From an uncultured Oscillospiraceae bacterium (GTDB lineage: Bacteria; Bacillota; Clostridia; Oscillospirales; Oscillospiraceae), in contig CAKTNP010000001.1 in assembly GCA_934589155.1 (NCBI GenBank), positions 62,001-126,000 of the forward strand: a stretch of 64,000 nucleotides of DNA, given 5' to 3'. The position numbers and the translations under genes are program-made. The notes under the pieces were generated by a model, which saw only the letters and a program-made list of their open reading frames with translations, was not told the DNA's origin and ran no database searches. Below, in pieces: positions 50,939 through 59,911 of this stretch. Each line of letters starts with the position of its first letter. Positions within the stretch are counted from its first letter, which is position 1.

Positions 50939-51929
50939 GGCGGAACCAGTCCTCGTCCTGGGGAAGTGCATCCCAAGTCACGGGCCCGAAGGCATTGGAC
51001 TTGAAACCAATCTGCACGCCCTGGGGCACTTTTTCCAGAGATACCAGAGCGTCATAGTCCCGATAGCTCCGGGGATAAGGAACGGAGGGCTTCTTGGTGA
51101 CCTTGACCAGGTCGAAGAGCTTATGGGCGGGGGCACAGCCAAGTTTGGCCTGGCGGACCCGTTGGGCCATGTCTGTGTCCGTGCCCACATGCTTGAAGAG
51201 AATCAGGGGAGAGACCACTGCCATTTCGCCCTTGCTGGCGGAGTGGTCTTGCTCGTACATGTTCAGGATGGCCTCAAACAAAACGTTCAGGTCCTCCTCA
51301 TCGAATCCGGTCTCCTCGGCCAGGTTCGCGCTGATAAAGCCTCGGACCTCATACAGGCCAAAGGGAATAATCTGCTTCCGGCCCATGGTGCGGAGCCTGT
51401 CCTCCGGCTGCGCTTCCTCCCAAGCGATGTAATCTTCCACTGTTGCATCATCCTTTACCTTATCAGCGACTGCCATACGGGTAATGGAGATATCCAGAGG
51501 AAGGACTGGATCCAGGCTTTTTCCATAGGTGATCTGTACGGGGCCCCGGACTTGACCGGCATTGGGTCCGGTAGACATGACGGCGCCGAAGGTACGAACG
51601 TCGTAGAACAGCTCACAGGCTTTTTGCCTGCCGGCGTACACTGCTTCTTTTGACTTGGCGCAGTCCGCCACGCCGGCGGCCCGCTTGGCCTCGGCAATAT
51701 GGCGGTTGATATTGGTGGCCTGCTGAATAATGATATTCATGCCAGGCTCCCCTCGGTGAGCCAGCTCCACATAGTTCCGGATCCGACGCTTGGTGGCTGC
51801 GTCCGTGATGAAGCCCTGCATGGTTTGGGGGTCGATCCGAGGCATATTGCCCATGTCCGGATCACCGTTGGGGTTACAGTTGGTGCAGGCAACGTAATAC
51901 ATAAATTCGTATCGGTTTTGAATGGCCAT
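50931..51929 (-). CDS. cas7: Type I-C Cascade backbone Cas7 (Csd2)
   Basis: A 332-residue RAMP protein that coats the crRNA in the type I-C effector. The family opening RYEFMYYVACTNCNPNGDPD and PRIDPQTMQGFITDAATKRR are diagnostic for Csd2/Cas7c. The C-terminal VSLEKVPQGVQIGFKSNAFG is also typical. The start at 51929 follows GGGAGGATA; the long upstream frame overlaps cas8c and is rejected. Confidence 0.96.
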   Translation of the reverse strand: MAIQNRYEFMYYVACTNCNPNGDPDMGNMPRIDPQTMQGFITDAATKRRIRNYVELAHRGEPGMNIIIQQATNINRHIAEAKRAAGVADCAKSKEAVYAGRQKACELFYDVRTFGAVMSTGPNAGQVRGPVQITYGKSLDPVLPLDISITRMAVADKVKDDATVEDYIAWEEAQPEDRLRTMGRKQIIPFGLYEVRGFISANLAEETGFDEEDLNVLFEAILNMYEQDHSASKGEMAVVSPLILFKHVGTDTDMAQRVRQAKLGCAPAHKLFDLVKVTKKPSVPYPRSYRDYDALVSLEKVPQGVQIGFKSNAFGPVTWDALPQDEDWFRHE

Positions 51930-51943
51930 GGTATATCCTCCCT

Positions 51944-53746
51944 TTATTCTTTGACCGCTCCAGCCTTTTCCTTGGCGGCGGCAACGTGTTCGTTCTTCTC
52001 TTTGTTGAGCATGGCGCCCATCTGGTAATAACCCAGGGCAAAGTAGGACTGCTGCTCCAGATTTAAGGTGGCGGGGATGGAGGAGCCCAGTGCAACGGAA
52101 GTTTGCTGCAGCTTCTCCTGGTACTGTCCGGCGAGCCAAGTGTTATCGATTTTTTCCAGATGGTGATTAGACCGGCTGCTGAGCTGGCCTATGACCAGGG
52201 CCGGCATTTGAATCGCGGAGGCGTAGTACCGTTCTACGATGCCGGTGTTGACATCGGGCATAGCGGCCCTCTGGATCGCTGCATAGACCGCCATGAGACC
52301 GCCACAGTGATAGGCAGCATTGGTGAGGTTCAGATTGTATTCTTCCAAGATCGATCCCTCCTGATGGTTCATTCGATTTTTTCGGAGCAGCCAGACCTTC
52401 AGCCATTGGCAGGCCAAGCTATTAGGCAGGCTGTTTTGAGACCGCTGGGTTTCGCTGTCGTCGCTGGTCAGCAGTTCGGAGCGAATATAAGCCAAAGCTT
52501 TCGCGGCGATGGCATCCGGCAGGACACCGCCGGATAAAATGGCCTGGATGACCGCCGGGGTGATGCCGGCCAGCTCCTTTGACAGCCGCTCAAATGGCCT
52601 GCTGTCAATTTTTTGAAATTTCAGGAGCCGAAGCAGACGGGCCGTCAGCTTTACGGGCCGGATATTCCCAGTCCCGTTTTGGTTGGTCAGAGCTAAGTCT
52701 GCATACCATTGTGCCATGGCTCGGCGAAGATCAGTGTAGCTGCCTCGGTCGTATTTGCGGATCATGATCCGGCTGTTGGCACCGGACAGTAGCAAAATGT
52801 AATAGGACACGTCATCCAGCTCTGGTGCGGCCTGGCCGGAATAGACACTGCCGGGGACCTGGTTTGCTCGACTTCGCGCTGCCTGTTCGTTGACGGCCGG
52901 TACCTCTTCCCAATTTTCTCCCGGCTCTTCCTCTGGCAGGCCGGTGACAAAGTCCATGGAGAAAAGGGGATCTTGTTCTGGTGGGATCTCCCGGTCGAAC
53001 CAGTGGACAAATTTCATGCCTGCAAGAATGGGCGCGTCCTTCAGCAGGTCGTCCAGTGCTGCCTTTACAACGCAGAATGCCTCCTCCGAGACAGGGGCGT
53101 TGGCTGCTTTTTTCTGACCGTAAGAGCAGAAAGCGGACTTATCAAAGCAGATCAGGGCATCTCCGCTGGCGTGACCGCCAACGACCCGCAGCCCTTGAAT
53201 AGGAGTGGTGGTTGCCATAGGGACCGTGGGCCTGCCGGTGATGAGGCACAGCGCGGAGGGTTCATCGTTCCCCTTAGAAAATTGCTGGCGAAAGGATTGC
53301 CACCAAGCCCGGATCTTTTCAAGCTGCAAAATGGATTGACCGTTGACACGGAAGGAGATCCGATCTCCAGGCTTGATCTTGGCCCGATTCAGCTCCGCAC
53401 GGATAGCTGCTGCAATTTCGGGGGTCTCCAGTGCGTGAACACATGGCACCAAAAGGGGTTCGGCCTCGGATGCACTGCGGAGCGCATCTAGGAAGAAATT
53501 GCTTTTGCTTCCGGCTTCCTCGGGAATTACAACGGAACGCTTTTCTGCCAGGACATTGCTTTTATCCTTTCCGTTGGCCAGACTCCCGATGTCGGGGCAG
53601 GGGACGGGTTCCTCACTGCCCAGGTAAATGCTGACAGAATCCTCGTTTTCGGACAGGGAAATATACGCTTTAATGGTTTTCCCGACGAAGCCGGGGGGCA
53701 GGGCCAGCTGGCGGCGTATACCGTAGTCGTACAGTGCTTTCAGCAT
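51944..53746 (-). CDS. cas8c: Type I-C Cascade large subunit Cas8c (Csd1)
   Basis: A 600-residue large subunit, marker of type I-C, that recognises the PAM in target DNA. Family segments are MLKALYDYGIRRQLALPPGF, SFRVNGQSILQLEKIRAWW, CLITGRPTVPMATTTPIQGL and RVVGGHASGDALICFDKSAF. In type I-C, an internal start in this gene often also produces a small Cas11-like subunit; the C-terminal helical region (from about residue 480) would be the source here. The start overlaps cas5 by 7 bases. Confidence 0.95.
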   Translation of the reverse strand: MLKALYDYGIRRQLALPPGFVGKTIKAYISLSENEDSVSIYLGSEEPVPCPDIGSLANGKDKSNVLAEKRSVVIPEEAGSKSNFFLDALRSASEAEPLLVPCVHALETPEIAAAIRAELNRAKIKPGDRISFRVNGQSILQLEKIRAWWQSFRQQFSKGNDEPSALCLITGRPTVPMATTTPIQGLRVVGGHASGDALICFDKSAFCSYGQKKAANAPVSEEAFCVVKAALDDLLKDAPILAGMKFVHWFDREIPPEQDPLFSMDFVTGLPEEEPGENWEEVPAVNEQAARSRANQVPGSVYSGQAAPELDDVSYYILLLSGANSRIMIRKYDRGSYTDLRRAMAQWYADLALTNQNGTGNIRPVKLTARLLRLLKFQKIDSRPFERLSKELAGITPAVIQAILSGGVLPDAIAAKALAYIRSELLTSDDSETQRSQNSLPNSLACQWLKVWLLRKNRMNHQEGSILEEYNLNLTNAAYHCGGLMAVYAAIQRAAMPDVNTGIVERYYASAIQMPALVIGQLSSRSNHHLEKIDNTWLAGQYQEKLQQTSVALGSSIPATLNLEQQSYFALGYYQMGAMLNKEKNEHVAAAKEKAGAVKE

Positions 53747-54387
53747 GAGCTGCCTCCTTTCAGGACTTCGGGGCTGCCATAGGGCGGGATTAAAATGACG
53801 CCGTGCTCCATGACCCCGTGGAACAGGGCCATTCGGATTTTGGTTTTCTTGGTGACTTCTACATCCTCTGGTCCGAAGAGATCGTAGACCATCAGTCCTG
53901 CGTCCAGATTCTGGTCGATAGGCGGCCGGGTCCCGTCGCTCTCCTCAAAATAGCAGACAAATTCCCGGAGGCCCAGGGAGGGCTGAAAATAGCATTTTCC
54001 CCCACGGATGCGCCGCAGGGCCTGTTCATAGAGCCGGACCTCCCGCCCCACAAAGGCGGGCCGGGGGATGATGGAAGCAGAAATGCGGTAACGGACATCC
54101 TGTAGGGCCACAGTCTGCCGCTGGGTTCGTTCCTCCTCGGTAAAAATCGGGTCCGAACCAACGGTGCACTTGACCTCATTGCGTTTGAAGCTAATGTAGC
54201 GGATGGGATTCAGAACCTCAATGCGGTTGATCTCCCATAGAAATTCCTTCGGCTTCATATAGACAGCCGAGAGGATCCCTCGGGCGGCGGATGGGGTGGG
54301 GAAGGGGTAGGTCAGCCGCTCCACCTTTGCGTAGGGGGCGGAGAAGCAGGCAAAATCCCCCCAGACTTCGATCGTGATTTCTTTCAA
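53740..54387 (-). CDS. cas5: Type I-C crRNA-processing protein Cas5 (Cas5d/Cas5c)
   Basis: A 215-residue RAMP nuclease that cuts pre-crRNA within the repeats in type I-C, which lacks Cas6. The opening MKEITIEVWGDFACFSAPYA and LTYPFPTPSAARGILSAVYM, the basic KRNEVKCTV, and FQPSLGLREFVCYF match the family. It is the first gene of the cas5-8-7-4-1-2 operon, with a dedicated promoter upstream. Confidence 0.95.
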   Translation of the reverse strand: MKEITIEVWGDFACFSAPYAKVERLTYPFPTPSAARGILSAVYMKPKEFLWEINRIEVLNPIRYISFKRNEVKCTVGSDPIFTEEERTQRQTVALQDVRYRISASIIPRPAFVGREVRLYEQALRRIRGGKCYFQPSLGLREFVCYFEESDGTRPPIDQNLDAGLMVYDLFGPEDVEVTKKTKIRMALFHGVMEHGVILIPPYGSPEVLKGGSSC

Positions 54388-54471
54388 ATAATGTTCACCT
54401 CCATGATTTGTGCGCTCTGCTCCGTTTCGTGAACAGAGCGGCCAAATAATATCATACTTATTTCAACTCAT

Positions 54472-54490
54472 CAGCTAAATATATTAGCTG
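54472..54490. promoter_or_regulatory. Near-palindrome at the cas5 operon start site
   Basis: CAGCTAAATATATTAGCTG is a 19-base near-perfect palindrome. It begins about 9 bases downstream of the -10 box of the cas5 promoter, so it would cover the transcription start. This is the position of a repressor operator or a 5-prime RNA hairpin. Confidence 0.5.
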
Positions 54491-54498
54491 TCAAGTAA

Positions 54499-54527
54499 AG
54501 TATAATTCACAATTCACACATTGTCAA
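54499..54527 (-). promoter_or_regulatory. Promoter of the cas5-cas8c-cas7-cas4-cas1-cas2 operon
   Basis: On the minus strand TTGACA (54522-54527), a 17-base spacer and TATACT (54499-54504). It lies just after the cas3 terminator, so the effector and adaptation genes can be expressed independently of cas3. Confidence 0.8.
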
Positions 54528-54539
54528 GGGGACTAATGA

Positions 54540-54591
54540 AAATAAATGCACACGGTTTGCCTTGACTTCGTGGGCAGACCGTGTGCGGCGT
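54540..54591 (-). terminator. Terminator of cas3
   Basis: On the minus strand GCACACGGTCTGCC and CAAACCGTGTGC pair (GCACACGGT/ACCGTGTGC perfectly) and are followed by ATTTATTTT. Unusually, it separates cas3 from the other cas genes. Confidence 0.75.
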
Positions 54592-54592
54592 G

Positions 54593-56800
54593 TCAGAATA
54601 TAAGATTAGCCTGCGCCTCCTGGGGAAACTGCAATCCCAGCTTGTCGGAGTACAGACGTTCGTACTGAGGACGGAGCAGGTAAATATTACTGCCTGCGGC
54701 CTCCTCATAGTGGCTCCGTTTCTGACGGGCGAAAGGAATCTCTTCGGCATAGATTCCTAAGTTTTTTGCAAAACTGGTGACGGTAATGGGAGCCGCCTCC
54801 TTCAGCAGCAAGCCGGTAATCCCCCGCTCCCGCAGCTGACCTGCGATGCGGTCGTAACGCTCCTGTTCTCCGGGATAGGGGACAATGACTTGGGCACCGG
54901 CATTGGCAATCAGTTTGTATTGGGCTGCTGTTTCATCAAAAGCCCGGGCATCGATGGCACGGGTCAGCTCAGCTTTGTCAGAGGCGTCCGAAAGCAGCAG
55001 TCGGTAGTATTCCCGGATTTTCTCTGGATCGTGAATAGAGAAAGGCGGTTTCATTTCCTGAACGACCACGGCGGCGTTGTTGTACCAGGGATCCGGATAG
55101 GGCATCCGGCTGTCCTCCGGACGGAAGACGACGACCTGACCCAAAGAACCCCGACCGTTTCGGTTGCACCGCCCGGCGGCCTGAATGATGGCCTCCAGGG
55201 GCGCCAGGGCTCGATACATCCGCCCGAAATCCAAGTCCACACCGGCCTCAATGCACTGGGTCGCTACCACCCGGCAGGACAGTCCTTTGGCGAGCCTTTG
55301 ACGAATGCGTTCGATCTGTCTGCTCCGGTGGGCGGGGCATAGGTCTGTGGTAAGGAAGAAAACCGTATCTTCGGGGCAGAGCTGCTCCAAGGCGGCGACA
55401 AGGACCCGTGCGTGACGACGCAGGTTGACAATGGCGCAGACGCTGTCAAAACGGGACATTTCTTCGGCAATAGCCTCTAGAGGCGTTTCGGTATGGACCC
55501 GCCAGTCCACTTCCACACGTTGCAGGGCATCGAACAATTTCCTGTGGTCGGGCAGAATCTCTCGGGGAGTCCATCGGAGATCCTCCCGAGCGGCGAAATC
55601 CGGCTGAGTTGCCGTGGAGAATACCATGGTGGTGTGATACCGATTGCACAACTCATTCACGGCTCGGAGGGTGGCGGAGGTCAGATCGGCGGGAAGACTT
55701 TGGGCCTCATCGAATATGACAACGCTGTCGGCAATATTGTGGAGTTTTCGACAGGCTGTCGGCTGGTCGGAAAACAGAGATTCAAAAAATCGGACGGAGG
55801 TGGTGATGATGACCGGTGCACTCCATCTGGCGGCCAGTTCCCGGCCGCTTTCCGGAAGATCGCTTTGACTGTGGTCGATGAGGATATTGGGGATAATGTG
55901 TCCATAGGCGTTGGCGCTTTGCTCTGCTAAAGTCAGGAAGGGAAGGACAATAATGACCCGTCGTTTGCCGTGGACTAGGCAGTGCCGGAGAGCAAAGTGC
56001 AGCAGGGCCAGAGTTTTTCCGGTGCCGGTGGGAGCTGTCAGGGTGAATAAACCCTCAGGCTGGGCGCCCATGGCGCCGCACTGGTCAAAGACCAGATCCC
56101 GATAAGAATTCAGTGTTTGGTTCGCGGTAGAGCTTTGCTTGATCTCGTTTCGGCGGGCGTACAGCTTTTCCAGAAGGGCCTGGGGGTCAAAGCGGTTGTC
56201 CTCTGCGTGACCTAAGTAGGCGCTGTCATCATTTATGGCAGAGGCAGTGTAATCCGCATCCACCAGGCAAGAGAACAGCATTCGAGTGTACAGCATAGAC
56301 TCCAGCATATCGGAAGGCGGAAGGGGAAGCGGCGCAGGCAGCCGAAAATTGGGAAAGTCCTTTTGAAATTCCGCAAAAGCAGCAGTCAGCTGCTCTTTGG
56401 TTTCAATGGATGGATCCTTTCCGTTATTTCCATGGACGCTCTTACTGTCATCTGCCAGAGCATGAAGCTCGCTCCGAATCAGATCGTAGGCAACAAGGCC
56501 GTCGTGGTGCCCGTTGACAGCCTCCACAATTGGGCGAATATTGGCCCGGCCGCGGTAACACATCTCCAGATAACATGCGCCGCCCATCGCATGGTCGACC
56601 CCGGTGCGGAGACCTTTCAACACATCTTGAAAAGATTTGGTGTACTTCCCAAGGTCGTGCACTGCACCTTCCAGCGCCGCTGCGTTGCCCAGCCCTAAGG
56701 GCTCTCCATAGGTCCGGGCCAGGGCGGAGACATTCTGCAGATGTTCTTTCACAGTTTCTTGATGCCCCTGGAGATTTGGGGACTTTGCGAAATACTCCAT
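54593..56800 (-). CDS. cas3: CRISPR helicase-nuclease Cas3
   Basis: A 735-residue Cas3 that unwinds and degrades targeted DNA. The N-terminal HD nuclease shows His48-Asp49 in GAVHDLGKYTKSF and VNGHHDG. The SF2 helicase has Walker A LTAPTGTGKTLALLHF, the VIFDEAQSLP (DEAQ) box, FSTATQPD, and motif VI near QAAGRCNRNGRGSLG. A Cas3 C-terminal domain follows. All motifs look intact. It has its own strong promoter upstream and a terminator downstream. Confidence 0.96.
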   Translation of the reverse strand: MEYFAKSPNLQGHQETVKEHLQNVSALARTYGEPLGLGNAAALEGAVHDLGKYTKSFQDVLKGLRTGVDHAMGGACYLEMCYRGRANIRPIVEAVNGHHDGLVAYDLIRSELHALADDSKSVHGNNGKDPSIETKEQLTAAFAEFQKDFPNFRLPAPLPLPPSDMLESMLYTRMLFSCLVDADYTASAINDDSAYLGHAEDNRFDPQALLEKLYARRNEIKQSSTANQTLNSYRDLVFDQCGAMGAQPEGLFTLTAPTGTGKTLALLHFALRHCLVHGKRRVIIVLPFLTLAEQSANAYGHIIPNILIDHSQSDLPESGRELAARWSAPVIITTSVRFFESLFSDQPTACRKLHNIADSVVIFDEAQSLPADLTSATLRAVNELCNRYHTTMVFSTATQPDFAAREDLRWTPREILPDHRKLFDALQRVEVDWRVHTETPLEAIAEEMSRFDSVCAIVNLRRHARVLVAALEQLCPEDTVFFLTTDLCPAHRSRQIERIRQRLAKGLSCRVVATQCIEAGVDLDFGRMYRALAPLEAIIQAAGRCNRNGRGSLGQVVVFRPEDSRMPYPDPWYNNAAVVVQEMKPPFSIHDPEKIREYYRLLLSDASDKAELTRAIDARAFDETAAQYKLIANAGAQVIVPYPGEQERYDRIAGQLRERGITGLLLKEAAPITVTSFAKNLGIYAEEIPFARQKRSHYEEAAGSNIYLLRPQYERLYSDKLGLQFPQEAQANLIF

Positions 56801-56843
56801 GGCTACCCTCCTGCAGCATACCGAATCAGTCGGAGCTGTATTA

Positions 56844-56861
56844 GTTAAACGAAATTTTAAC
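56844..56861. promoter_or_regulatory. Inverted repeat in the cas3 leader
   Basis: GTTAAA and TTTAAC are inverted around CGAAAT, about 10 bases downstream of the cas3 -10 box. It resembles in placement, but not in sequence, the palindrome at the cas5 operon start. Confidence 0.4.
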
Positions 56862-56871
56862 CGATAATGTT

Positions 56872-56900
56872 ATTGTACCGGCTTCTTTCGCAGCTGTCAA
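56872..56900 (-). promoter_or_regulatory. cas3 promoter
   Basis: On the minus strand TTGACA (56895-56900), a 17-base spacer and TACAAT (56872-56877), about 70 bases before the cas3 start. Confidence 0.82.
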
Positions 56901-57048
56901 TGAGTGACCGGAGCATTCTGCGGAAAAGGACAAAGATAGGTCAAAATCTTGCAGGGAAAGAAGCAGACCGGGCCAAAGCTGGCAGCGGCCAGAGTGAAAT
57001 TTGCCGAGCCGTGACGGATCCTGTCGGCAAAAAGCGGCGGTTTGGGGC

Positions 57049-57077
57049 TTGACACAGAGAAAAGAATGTGGTATCAT
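57049..57077 (+). promoter_or_regulatory. Promoter of the initiator tRNA gene
   Basis: TTGACA (57049-57054), a 17-base spacer and TATCAT (57072-57077), 27 bases before the tRNA. Confidence 0.8.
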
Positions 57078-57104
57078 ACTCAAGCAATAAGGAATTGCCC
57101 ACAT

Positions 57105-57181
<77 letters not shown>

Positions 57182-57188
57182 TTCAAAT

Positions 57189-57219
57189 CCCGGTATTCAC
57201 TACGAATACCGGGATTTTT
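57189..57219 (+). terminator. Terminator after the initiator tRNA
   Basis: CCCGGTATTC and GAATACCGGG are perfect arms around ACTAC, followed by ATTTTT. It lies within the first bases of the integrated element or just before its edge. Confidence 0.88.
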
Positions 57220-57336
57220 CTAACTTCTACGCAAGATTTGAAATGGAGCCGCTCCCCGTTTTGGGCCAATTTTGGGCCAATGGGTCAAAAAACAGAATTC
57301 TATGGGCCACCGTCCGGCAATCCGGGCGGTATTTTT

Positions 57337-58722
57337 TTATGCCTTTTTTCGGAGCAGGACGTCTGCAATACATTCCGAAGCCTTGGCCTTGTTTTCTTCG
57401 ATGATGTGACTGTAAAAGTTCTCTGTGGTGTTTACGCTGGCGTGGCCCAGCTGCTTGGACACCGTGACAATGTCCGTACCGTTGGCCAGCAGCACCGAGG
57501 CCACCGTGTGCCGGAAGGCGTGAGGGTTGATGTGCGGCAGATTGTGACGGGCCGAGAACTCCCGGAGCCAACAGGTGATGCTGTCGGGGTTCATGTGCTG
57601 GCCGTTGTCCTGGGTGAACACAAAGCCGGTATTCATCCATCGGTCCCCGTTGGCGATCTGCAATCGAAGCTGTTCCCGTTTATGCAGCCGGAGCAGATCC
57701 ATGGTTTCGGCGGGAAGGTTCAGATAGCGAATATCGCTGGTCTTGGTATTGCCCAGGTAAATGCCCTTGCTTTTGGAGGACACCAGGGACTTGTCTATTT
57801 TGACCCGGTTCCGCTCAAAGTTCACCTTGTCCCATTGCAGCCCCATGATCTCCCCACGGCGGCAGCCGGTGACAATCAGAAGGTGAGTAATCAGCTGCCA
57901 TTTCAATGGCTCCCGCTCCAAGGCGTCCAAAATAGCGGCGATCTGCTGGGGTTGGAAATAGTTCGGATCATGCCGTTCTACCTTGGGCGGGGTGGCCTTC
58001 GCAGCGGCGTTATAGGGGACCAGCATTTCTTTTTCTGCCTGGGCCAGAATGGTGGTGATCAGGCGGTGATGTTCCAGGACTGTCTTTTCCGAGAGCGGCG
58101 CCCGGTTCTGCTCAATCGTGAAAACGTCAGTCACCTTTTTGCCCATGGCCCCGGCGATTGCCTCCGCCTTGTCTGTTCGGATTGCCTCCCCACGGACAGC
58201 CACGCCCATGGTAGCCGCTGAAATACCGGCCTTTTCCGCAATCTTTGCACGGGAGGTCTTATGGGTCTTCATCCATTTGACCATGTCTATTTTGACCGTG
58301 GCGGAGCTGCTGTTGGATCTTAGCCCAGGCTCTGCCAGATTCTTGTAAAACGAGTTCAAGTGCTGGGGCCGGAGATCCGTTAGCTTGATATGACCGATGG
58401 CGGCGTTGATCCGCTCCAATAGTCCCCGGTATCGGTCCAGGGTGGTGGAGCGTACCCCGGTGCGCTCCTTCAGGTCGATTACATAGGCCGCATATTCGGC
58501 AAAGGTCTGACGGTTGTCCAGGGCATAGCCCTGTTCTATGCTGCGCTCGAGGTCCGCAGCGGCCCGCTCCACGGCTTTTTTGATTTGGCGTTCCGTCATA
58601 CCGGGAGCGGGTTTATAGATCATTCTGTGGCGGATCCGCTTGCCGGAGGTATCAAAGCCGCCGGAAACGCTGATCCGGTAGCTGGTACCGACCTTTCCGG
58701 TGAGTTTCTCAATGGTTGCCAT
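57337..58722 (-). CDS. Tyrosine-recombinase integrase with embedded HTH segment
   Basis: A 461-residue site-specific integrase. The catalytic residues are in VTGCRRGEIMGLQW (Arg), LGNTKTSDIRYL (Lys region), HAFRHTVASVLL (His-x-x-Arg) and GHASVNTTENFYSHI (the final Tyr), so it looks active. The N-terminal arm-binding and SAM-like domains precede. Unusually, the middle (about residues 148-203) reads like an XRE-type helix-turn-helix: HKTSRAKIAEKAGISAATMG followed by DKAEAIAGAMGKKVTDVF. It sits at the phage edge beside tRNA-fMet, 4 bases after the repressor gene on the same strand. Confidence 0.92.
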   Translation of the reverse strand: MATIEKLTGKVGTSYRISVSGGFDTSGKRIRHRMIYKPAPGMTERQIKKAVERAAADLERSIEQGYALDNRQTFAEYAAYVIDLKERTGVRSTTLDRYRGLLERINAAIGHIKLTDLRPQHLNSFYKNLAEPGLRSNSSSATVKIDMVKWMKTHKTSRAKIAEKAGISAATMGVAVRGEAIRTDKAEAIAGAMGKKVTDVFTIEQNRAPLSEKTVLEHHRLITTILAQAEKEMLVPYNAAAKATPPKVERHDPNYFQPQQIAAILDALEREPLKWQLITHLLIVTGCRRGEIMGLQWDKVNFERNRVKIDKSLVSSKSKGIYLGNTKTSDIRYLNLPAETMDLLRLHKREQLRLQIANGDRWMNTGFVFTQDNGQHMNPDSITCWLREFSARHNLPHINPHAFRHTVASVLLANGTDIVTVSKQLGHASVNTTENFYSHIIEENKAKASECIADVLLRKKA

Positions 58723-58726
58723 AGTA

Positions 58727-59581
58727 TCACCTCATAGCTTCGGACAGGCATTTGGGAATGTTCTCAAGTTTGCCCTCTATTTCTGCGTGGCAGTCAAGAG
58801 TACGCAGCAAACTATCAAAGGCTTTTCTCGCTCGCAATTCTGGAATTTCACTAACCCGCAGCCCAAACAGGCCATCCATAACATCGATGTAGTTAGAGTC
58901 ACCCGGTTCGCTGTCCTCTAGCTCCAGAATGGCTTCCAGATAATCTGCAATTGCATGGGGAAGATAATCCTCCCTTTTAGCACTCTTTGGAATATCGAAA
59001 GGATAGGTCGTGTCTTCTAGGGCTTTCTTGATTTTGCGATTAAATTCAACCATGCTTTCGTGGGAAGGGGCTCTGGAGCCGGATTCATCGAGAGGATATT
59101 CTTTTGCCAGCAAAGAATCGTATATATATTCTGCTCTCTTTGCATGAAAAAAGCTGCACATTTGGTAGAAGAAAATCGTAAAAGATGCGTTTTCGTCTTC
59201 CAAAAGAGAGTTGAAAATGGAAGCGGTATCGTCATAATCAGAACATTCTGTATCGTTTTTGACGAAAAGTTTAATCCATTCAATGGCCTTTGGAGAAATG
59301 CCGAGTTCGTCAACGGCGCTTGGTTGGATGCGGGGATCAGCAGTGCGGCCTAAAAGATAATCAAGTGATACCTGGAAATGGTCTGCAATCTTGACTAGGG
59401 TATCATAACCGGGTTCGCTGATGCCATTTACATACTGTGAGATGGTTTGCCGGGTCTTTCCTGTAATTTCTGCCAGTTGTGCTTGTGTTGTTCCTGGCTG
59501 CCCGTTCATGAGCAGCCAAAGCCTGGTAGCAAAGGGGCTTTTGGCCTTTTCCCAGGATTCGCCTCTGCTTGCTCTAGCCAT
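58727..59581 (-). CDS. XRE-family phage repressor
   Basis: A 284-residue regulator with an N-terminal XRE helix-turn-helix (TTQAQLAEITGKTRQTISQY, then VNGISEPGYDTLVKIADHFQ, about residues 30-75, ending VSLDYLLGRTADPR). A long C-terminal domain without a recognised protease or ImmA motif follows. It is the likely lysogeny repressor. It shares a 141-base control region with the divergent early phage genes and is probably co-transcribed with the integrase. Confidence 0.85.
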   Translation of the reverse strand: MARASRGESWEKAKSPFATRLWLLMNGQPGTTQAQLAEITGKTRQTISQYVNGISEPGYDTLVKIADHFQVSLDYLLGRTADPRIQPSAVDELGISPKAIEWIKLFVKNDTECSDYDDTASIFNSLLEDENASFTIFFYQMCSFFHAKRAEYIYDSLLAKEYPLDESGSRAPSHESMVEFNRKIKKALEDTTYPFDIPKSAKREDYLPHAIADYLEAILELEDSEPGDSNYIDVMDGLFGLRVSEIPELRARKAFDSLLRTLDCHAEIEGKLENIPKCLSEAMR

Positions 59582-59605
59582 TTAAAATACCCTCCAAATC
59601 TGTTA

Positions 59606-59700
59606 ATTGTTGCGATTTGTATAATATAGCCATAAATGCTTGCCTATGCTGTTGTTGATTGCTATAATAATTATAACGCAACAGATGACTGATTGCAACA
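59606..59700. promoter_or_regulatory. Phage early control region with TGTTGC motifs and promoter
   Basis: A plus-strand promoter TTGCCT (59640-59645), 17-base spacer, TATAAT (59663-59668) drives the early genes. TGTTGC-type elements occur at about 59609-59614 (ATTGTTGCGAT), inverted at 59677-59685 (CGCAACAGAT) and inverted at 59692-59702 (ATTGCAACAAC). They flank the promoter as repressor operators would. Confidence 0.6.
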
Positions 59701-59722
59701 ACAATTTTAGGAGGAAAAGCCA

Positions 59723-59911
59723 ATGTGCAACCAGGAGATTAGAAGTGCAGCAAAAAACGCCGGTGTTTGCCTGTGGCAGATAGCGGAGATTTTGGGAATG
59801 AATGACGGGAACTTCTCCAGGAAGCTGCGGCGAGAATTGCCGCAGGAGGAGCGGGTGAAGATTCTAGGAATCATTGACCAATTGGCAAAGGGGGAGAAAG
59901 CAAATGCCTGA
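59723..59911 (+). CDS. Small phage HTH protein
   Basis: A 62-residue protein with a helix-turn-helix-like core: AAKNAGVCLWQIAEILGMND followed by GNFSRKLRRELP. It is typical of small phage DNA-binding proteins at the start of the early region (Cro or excisionase position). AGGAGGAAAA precedes the ATG. It overlaps the next gene by 8 bases. Confidence 0.75.
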   Translation: MCNQEIRSAAKNAGVCLWQIAEILGMNDGNFSRKLRRELPQEERVKILGIIDQLAKGEKANA

